The notes beneath the pieces are model-generated. The model worked only from the letters and a program-made list of their open reading frames with translations. It made no database searches and was not told where the DNA came from. This document shows positions 57,566 through 64,000 of a stretch of DNA of 64,000 nt, piece by piece. Made by a program: the position numbers and the translations under genes. Source of the stretch: Lepidurus packardi (Eukaryota > Arthropoda > Branchiopoda > Notostraca > Triopsidae); contig JAKZAN010000095.1 in assembly GCA_023053545.1 (NCBI GenBank), forward strand, positions 1-64,000, given 5' to 3'. Numbering within the stretch: the stretch's first letter is position 1; each line of letters starts with the position of its first letter.

Positions 57566-58234
57566 GAAGGTTGATGGGAGGGTGAGGGGTGAGATAGTTA
57601 AAACAAAGATAAGGTGCTTATCTATTGGGTATAAATCTGATTGTTTTTGAGAGTGGTTATTTGCTTTAAGCTTTACAGGAGGGTATGGGCTGAGCACTAA
57701 CAGTTTTGATGATGAGAACCATATATTAGCAGCCCCCTTTGATTACAAACAATAAACTCAAGTTTTCGACGGCTGCCTATTTAAATCTTAATCTAAACTG
57801 TTGTCTCCCTTAAAATATGAAGACAAGGGACTCATCGAAATATCATGGGGTTCGGCATCTCTTGGGGTCTCAAATGGAGTTGTTCCAATAGACTTAGGGT
57901 TGGGGGTTGCTGTTCTACTCATGAGATTGTCAGTGCATGAAGAGAGAGTAATGTTTAAATTTATCTGGCTACGAACATTTACTTTCATTTTCAAGTGGAC
58001 GGGACCTGTGGAAAGATGGGACACTCGCGACGGGCGCAGTTTCCCTCTTCTGAGAGTTGTATATTTTAAAACATAGGGTGTTCTAACCAGACCTAGAACT
58101 ACATTATTCTATTTTGTATTTACATCAAAGTAGCTAAAATAGTTTTAATGACAAAGAAGCATGGCATCTGGGAGTTTATTACCAGTGTTGCACAAGAAAA
58201 AATGTAGTCACTCTACTGGGTTAGTACGGTTCCC
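57566..58234. other. Intergenic
   Basis: About 670 nt. A minus-strand frame from ATG 57988 to TGA 57758 (76 codons, Ser/Pro-rich) is possible but unconvincing. No RNA gene recognised. Confidence 0.35.
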
Positions 58235-59491
58235 TCAAAATCTTAGATTCGAATACAGCTCGAGCCCACCTTTCTTGCGCTGCAGGGACAGACGCTCCAC
58301 ATTCCACTTCAGGGGTCTCTTCACTCCTGCCTCCAGCACTCCCTTTTAGTCTGCGATACTCAAGAACGAACGGAAGTTGCTAACCATATACTCCACTGTC
58401 ATGCTTTTGTCTATCTTCATCTTCCGCCACAGCAGATCAAGAGTGTGGAAGCAGACGTCCAACACAAAAGCCCAACCCAGTACTGACATCAGCAGCCAGA
58501 TCTTACGGACAGTGTTGGGGCTGAACAGACGTGTGAAGAGTGATGCCAACCACTGCGTCGTAAGCACTGATGTGTCCAGGCCTGCAGCTTCTAGAGCTTT
58601 AGTTAGCTAAGGCGTATGCTGGGAGACTGCCCTTTGGATTTTGGCGTTATACTTTATAAGAATCTGCATGTTTTACTGCATCATTTCCAGGTAGCGAAGT
58701 TCTAGTAACACGTAGCGTGTGAGTGCCATGGCATGAGTTTCGTCCTGAGTGTACTTCATGCAGAAGACTACCACCAGGTTCATGCCTTGGACGTAACGAG
58801 CGCCCTGGCTCCAGAGAATTTGTCTTAAAATATTTGCCATAACACGTCCTCGCGTAGGTGAGCCCTCAAAGGTGCGCTAAACATCCATTAAGAGTTCCTA
58901 GTCGTTGGCTAGTCTGGTTTCCGTGGTTTTCGTAACAGGTCGGCTGTTGGTAACAGTTCGTGCGTAGAGGCACTCCAACATACCGTGGATTCCGGAATTC
59001 TGACTACGAACCTGCAGCTGAAACTCTGTGATGAGCTGTTTGTAAAGGCGCCAACCGATGGGCCAATGACTCTTGACCATCCTGATCATAATTACAATCG
59101 TTTGGAAATCACAATATGCGAGGATACACTTCATAACTCGCTCGCTGTTCCGAATCGTTTTTCTTAATGCGTGAGAATATTTAGGGAACGCTAAACTACT
59201 CTGCGTCGAAGAGCTCTTCATGCTGTTGATGTGGGTTTTTTAGGTGCTCGGAACGGGTTTTGTCGGTGTAAAAATGTAAGAAGAGGCAAGAGGACGGTTC
59301 CCCGGTCTAGGGGGCTGGGATATTTTGTTTCTATGCTAGGAGGGGAGGGTAGGGCTAGGCCGAGGAATATTGCGAGTGTGAGTCCTGTCGGTGAGGGGGG
59401 CATCATAGGACGAGTACAAGGGAGAAGACATCCTGGAATGGTAGTCGTTTGGAGGGAAGCCATCGAAGCAAAGACTGGATATGAGGTTCAT
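58235..59491 (-). CDS. TBC-domain Rab GTPase-activating protein
   Basis: 418 residues, one exon, TGA 58235-58237. A Ser/Pro-rich N-terminus precedes the TBC domain (about 197-373). It has the dual-finger motifs: LLMDVERTF (IxxDxxR, catalytic Arg) and YVQGMN (YxQ, catalytic Gln), then VLLELRYLEMM and FVLDVCFHTLDLLWRKM. It should speed GTP hydrolysis on a Rab and so end a membrane-traffic step. The start at 59491 is the first ATG after an AT-rich stretch; ATG 59221 is a shorter alternative. Confidence 0.85.
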
Positions 59492-59846
59492 GGAGGGATA
59501 GAATTTGTTTGTGTTTTTATTTGGTAATTTGTATTTGATAATATTATTTGGGGTTTTAGTGCAATATTTTGGAACATATTCCAAAACGCCCATCGGCCAA
59601 TGTCCCGACAGCAGAACCGAAAGTAGCCAGGCGAAACAAGTCAGCAGGAATTTATCCATGAAATCCTAGAACCCAACCAACAAGAATCACGATATTTCAG
59701 AGTGGCTGTGTGCAGTTCTATCAGAGGATTCGACTCGTTCTCTGTCTACCACAGTTGTTAGAATTATTGAATACAGGGAGAACACTGATATGAGAATTCA
59801 ATAGCCAGTTACTGCTCACCAATTATATTAAGTTAACACTCTAACA
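59492..59846. other. Divergent intergenic region
   Basis: AT-rich promoter-type region between the TBC gene and the next plus-strand gene; nothing else seen. Confidence 0.4.
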
Positions 59847-60668
59847 ATGAAGCCACAGTCAAAAAGCTACCTCATCTCCAGAACCATCCAGAACAGCAAA
59901 AAATACCTGGCAGAAAAGAATAAGCTCATTTCCTCGGCCAAACCCCCCACTTCAAAACAGCCCACTTCTTGCCACACTCCGCTTGCATAGGCCGAAAGAC
60001 CCAAACAACACGAAGCCAACAACCATACATTTTCTCTTGCACGGAAAAGATCAGGGCGCTATTAAAGCCACAATATCATTGGACTCAACGCCTCAGCTAG
60101 CATACCTCGTAGAAGTATTTTTACTCCTAAATAAACCCACGCTCAAGTCCGACCACCTCTGAACCTGAGTTCTACAAAGGCAGCATAGCGCATTCTGACT
60201 GGCTCCACGCCCATCGTGCACCGACCAGACCGAACTTCGTTCTACCAACGGCAGACTATAAAGAATAGCGTGAGTTATAACAACCTGAGCGCAAGGTCAC
60301 AACAGACGAACAGCCGGTGCAGTTCCTCATGCTCTAATAAGAGAGATTTTGTGAATGGTCAGAATTAGTAGTAACGACGTGTAATGAAGGAGAATATTCG
60401 TCTGGCCTAAAGGCTTCTAATGGTACAGCCTGAGATATCTCGCAAAGAGCATGTGAAATTCCACACGGAACAGACTTAGTACCGAACTAAACTGTCGCGG
60501 TATGCCCAACCCAGGGAAGAGTCGTAGTTGAGGAAAAGCACAGCAAGCAGACTATCGAACCAGAATAGAAGTTACAAGAGCAAAGAGAACTTCAAAGTAG
60601 AACTGCATATGCTGTTCCCACAAATCCATAGAAGAGATCGGCTGTCGAACAACCCTTACAGATCGTGA
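59847..60668 (+). CDS. Basic protein, possibly CFAP97-like
   Basis: 273 residues from ATG 59847 to TGA 60666-60668, with nine or so TAA/TAG in frame, so no gene is visible in the standard code. It is basic and Ser/Arg-rich. One helical segment, RVMKENIRLAERLLMVQPEI followed by TEQTEYRTKLSRY, resembles the KxxENxxLxxRI...Y motif of the CFAP97 (KIAA1430) family of axonemal proteins; this is a tentative match. It lies 72 nt upstream of the next gene. Confidence 0.55.
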
Positions 60669-60740
60669 TAAGAGGCACCCCATCCCTCATCCCTTCCCTT
60701 TTCATTTTGTTCTTTTAGTCTTATACACATACTCTCTTAA

Positions 60741-62733
60741 ATGAGCGAGTGATACTCCAATCCCCTGAGATATCCTAGACATTCCCTCAGGTTCTGTTTC
60801 AATAATATCATTACGACCAATACATTTAGTACTGACAAACCAATCAATATCCTACATTGTAGCCATCCCAACATTCGTATGGAACTTTTGAAGACAGAGT
60901 TCTTCTCCAAGGAACTTCTACCCAAAAAAGGAGTTGGCAATACCTTCACATTTCAATTTCCTACTCTCACCTAGATGCCGATCAGCGAATTGCATCTCAC
61001 ACATTGTTCTTCCTGCAACTTTCCCTTGACTAATCCCCTGTAATGCCCCTTCTGCAAGCAGCCCTGTCCCCCTGCGTGGAAAAATACAGCTGACAAGTGT
61101 CTGTACCTCAACTAAAAACAATTGAGGGTGCCAATCGAAAAAATTAATCCAAATCCTTCTTTCATTGTCTGCATCGACACCAGTGGCAGCACTGGCTACA
61201 CCTACGAATGGCAAAATGGCACCGAGCTCTCAGGTGTTCTGTTGGAGCTTCGCAACGCCATCGGCGAGAAGCACTTCGCAGATCTGACTCGGCAACTCCC
61301 ATAAGACATCATAATCAAGAACAAGCAGGAAATCATTAATTACTTGGAGTGGGGCGTTTCTGCAGCAGATATTATCAATAATCTGCGGCAGAACACGAAC
61401 TTCCGCGCCAAAGACAGCAAGTCTAAGGGTCCGGATTATCTTTCCCGCAAACAGATCATAGAAATAGGTCTCGAACACTTCCTCGAGAGATTGGTTCTGT
61501 TGCACCCCTCCAGCCACGTATATGTTGTCTACTTCAACGCCCAGCTTATCCTCCCCACCACTGGATATATGGGTTTCGAAAAACTCCCTGTAGAGGACAA
61601 GGTGCCTGAGGACGTCTACGAAATGGGCAGGGCTTACAGCAAAGAGTTCATCCCTGACGAAATATGTCACGACGCCCTCAGGATACTCAACCATTTCGGT
61701 CGCCTCAACCCTAATGGCCAGACTGCTCTCGGGCCTGCACTCACCTTCAGTTTAGGTCTCGCTTCTACTCTACCTAGCCGCACCGAGATGTAAAAAGCAA
61801 CTTTTTAGATGTTTTATTTGTGGTTATCTAATGCAGTATCGTTATTACGGATGGCTAGTCAAACATTGGCTTCGGGTAGACTTGTTTCGGATGTAGCGAA
61901 GAGTACACATCCAGATTCTACAAGGAACTGACTCTTACCAAGGCAGTGCCTTTTGCCACACGCATACACTTAATGCGCTTTGGAGATTAGCGCATTGGTT
62001 TTGAGAACAAGCTCTCTCACGTGGTAGATCTAAGCCAGGGCATACCTTTCCAACTTGAGGTCGAGAACAAAAAATATGTGAAGAAGGTTGCTCTTGATAG
62101 CTACAAGAAAGAGTTCGAAATCCAACTGGACAGTTTGACCCATCTTATCTACGGAGTCCGAGTAGCGATCTCCACTAGCTGTCCTAACGTGCATGTAGAG
62201 GTATCGGACGAGTATTTCTAGCAGTTCGCGAAGTACCACTCCAAAAACCATGTGGTGTTGCAACTAGGCGTGGTTCCCAAAAACAAGAAATTAGAAGTGG
62301 AGTTCACGATGCAGTAGGAAGTGCAAGAACCTCTGATGTGTACTTTAACGATGGACGTAGAGTTCGTATACCAGGGTTGGCGCTACACGCTGGTGAACGA
62401 CAGACTGTTGACAATCAGGTCTGGGTCAGAAGAAGAGGCGGAGAAAGAGATGATGAAATGTCTGGAGCATGAGTTCAAGATGTTGAGAATGAATCCCAAG
62501 GATCTGGACAGTTTCAAGCAGATGCACAGTAAAATAACATACTTTAATCATGCCTATTTGGACTGCTCATAGAGACCATTTCGAGGAGAAGGGAACTGGT
62601 GGCAGAGGAAGACATGCAGGAGTTCGAGCAAGAGTTCACGAAGATGTTGGTCATAGAGCAGGATATCAGGAATCATGTAGATGAGGAGGAGTACTCCATA
62701 AAATACCGCAGGAGAGGCGAGGGCTATGACTGA
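60741..62733 (+). CDS. Sec23/Sec24-like protein with zinc finger and vWA (trunk) domain
   Basis: 619 residues in four exons (introns 60749-60790, 61790-61836 and 62529-62572; 42, 47 and 44 nt). A zinc finger (CSSCNFP...ECPFCKQPC) is followed by a vWA/trunk domain with CIDTSGSTG (MIDAS DxSxS) and IVITDGESNIGFGE, the layout of COPII Sec23/Sec24 cores. After a beta-sandwich-like region and a helical stretch it ends at EEYSIKYRRRGEGYD. It is shorter than Sec23/24 (about 750 or more residues), with no clear gelsolin domain, so it may be a divergent or non-COPII member. The first intron, needed to bypass TGA at codon 4, is the least certain; an ATG at 60879 is the alternative. Confidence 0.8.
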
Positions 62734-62858
62734 TTTACTATTTCCTATCGGACTGAGTCTGTATATTATGGTCATACTCTTCATACTGATCACAATCGTC
62801 AATTAACATGAATAAACATAAGTTTCAGAGTTGGGTTGACACCTCCCTGGCCATAAAG

Positions 62859-64000
62859 TCATACCGTCAGATATTCGTCGATGTTCAGAGTGCTCCCGCT
62901 TTTGCTGATCAGATTCCGAATCAGAGAGAGTTATGCAGGCTGCACGTCCAGACACAGCTTCATCAGTTCGTAGTCCATCCTATTCAGCAGGCACTTCTCC
63001 ACCAGCCGTATGAGTAGTTTCTCACGCGATTTGATTGGTTCTTCCAGTATCCTCCTATACACTGTTGACAAACTATCGTTGAGGATATGGGAATTCAGGA
63101 ATAAATCGAAGTTATCGGCGCTGCTCGCTGCTGAAGGACTGATGTTTAGCAGCTCAATCGCAGTGCAAATGTTGTCTTCGAAGAGGCACAAGTTCGCCAC
63201 GTAAGGAAGTAAATACGAGGGCAGCGATTCAGGATATTCCACAAGTCTTTTTGCGCAAAGACGTAGATCTTTTTCCCAAACTGCTGACATCATGTCGTAC
63301 TCTTCACGATTGCAGTCGAGTGACTCGATCAAGGCTGTAACTCCGAAGTGCTAGTCACTATTGATCTTGAGCTGAGTCTTGGCTAAACCGATCAGAATGC
63401 ATTTGGTCTAAAACAGACGGCACTTAGATAGTCTCAGTATGAACTCAGACTCAGTCATTGGCGGAATAACTTCATCCGCAAAGCTATAGTCGCTAAACGA
63501 AGTCAAGAACTAGAAAAGGTGGCGAGGACGAATGCCGTTGGATCTGAACACGTAGTTGTTTTCGTACTTGTCCAATGCCCGGGCCATCTTGTTCTTCTGG
63601 TCTTTCAGGAAGCTTGAGAGAAGCTGTCCTAGAGGCATTTCTCTGAGGAAGTAATTGAGATAGGAATGGATGGCACGGAGACTGGCGGCACGATCCCGCA
63701 AATCGATAAATGGTTGCAACTTCGTCTCTGATTTTTCCAGCAGAGGTCCATATTCTCTGCACACACGGAGGAGGATATTGTCGCATACACCTTTAAGAGC
63801 CTCAGGCATTCTGTCAAAGTTAGTAAACTTGACATCTTCTGGTTTCGCATTGAAGTCTATGAGCCTGTGGGCTATCTCTGCGGCTAGCTCCTGGACGTGC
63901 TCCATATATTTCTCGTAGTGCTTCAGAATACCAATGTCCGGGACGACCTCGTGTTTGATGGTTGAAATAAAATGGGAGGAGTAAAACTGGATCAGATACT
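62859..64000 (-). CDS. Helical protein, unknown (5' end beyond window)
   Basis: At least 380 residues; the frame is open from TGA 62859-62861 to the right edge, so the N-terminus is missing. Entirely alpha-helical in character, with Leu-rich amphipathic segments (ILKHYEKYMEHVQELAAEIA; LRAIHSYLNYFLREMPLGQLL; LPSYLLPYVANLCLFEDN; CLLNRMDYELMKLCLDV). This suggests an alpha-solenoid or tethering-complex subunit, but I recognise no family. It converges with the Sec23-like gene (125 nt apart). Confidence 0.7.

Noticed and set aside
62529..62572. Apparent frameshift in the Sec23-like gene at TATTTGGAC
   Set aside because: A 44-nt GTAAAA..ATAG intron with correct phase explains it fully, so no indel is needed.
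1..64000. tRNA, rRNA, CRISPR or transposon sequences
   Set aside because: I found no tRNA cloverleaf, rRNA segment, CRISPR array, transposase or terminal inverted repeat that I could support by eye; a tRNAscan/Rfam search would settle the RNA genes.
1..64000. Tetrahymena/Paramecium code (TAA/TAG = Gln)
   Set aside because: Conserved Glu positions in five independent protein families are encoded by TAA or TAG, which fits Glu and not Gln.

Overview
This window is the left end of a macronuclear chromosome of a ciliate, most likely a peritrich (Oligohymenophorea; Vorticella/Carchesium/Opisthonecta relatives). It opens with 100 nt of pure C4A2 telomere and the first gene starts about 200 nt further in. 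TAA and TAG are sense codons throughout and TGA is the only stop. At conserved positions these codons stand for glutamate, not glutamine: kinesin RLK-E, two invariant Glu of an Aurora-type kinase, LR-E-ALE of a purple acid phosphatase, and PG-E-HA of a PTPDC1-type phosphatase. That fits the peritrich nuclear code (table 30) and not the Tetrahymena/Paramecium code (table 6). Introns are small (about 35-136 nt, mostly 40-60), GT..AG, usually GTA.. and sometimes GTG.. at the donor. All gene models below were rebuilt with TGA as the only stop.

Layout: 0.3-1.3 kb membrane protein (+); 1.6-7.1 kb phospholipase C and the dynein-arm assembly factor DNAAF5 (both -); 7.6-9.3 kb membrane-anchored purple acid phosphatase (+); 9.6-12.4 kb EF-hand-like/WD40 protein (-); 13.6-15.3 kb two small unknown proteins (+); 15.6-17.6 kb Aurora-like kinase (-); 18.9-26.8 kb TPR protein, coiled-coil protein and a short kinesin-3 ending in a CaaX-like box (all +); 26.9-34.6 kb disordered and acidic proteins, a secreted Pro/Ala-rich protein and a PTPDC1-like phosphatase; 34.8-38.2 kb Met/Gln/Pro-rich and acidic proteins (-); 38.2-41.2 kb sparse region with small TM and Cys-rich proteins; 41.3-44.4 kb ankyrin/3'-5' exonuclease fusion (-); 44.6-45.6 kb syntaxin (+); 45.7-50.4 kb two coiled-coil proteins (-), the larger one nearly invisible under the standard code; 50.9-55.3 kb unknown, CDCA7-type zinc finger, unknown and RING proteins; 55.4-57.6 kb two secreted proteins (-); 57.8-60.7 kb TBC RabGAP (-) and a possible CFAP97-like protein (+); 60.7-62.7 kb Sec23/Sec24-like vWA protein (+); 62.9-64 kb helical protein running off the right edge (-).

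There is no operon logic. The genes are a eukaryotic mix rich in ciliary functions (DNAAF5, kinesin-3, WD40, TPR, possibly CFAP97) and membrane traffic (syntaxin, TBC, Sec23-like). Spacing is tight, often 100-300 nt between genes. Several genes (PLC, DNAAF5, the Cys-rich protein, the 28.7-30.4 kb protein) have frame breaks that are either assembly indels or +1 frameshifting.
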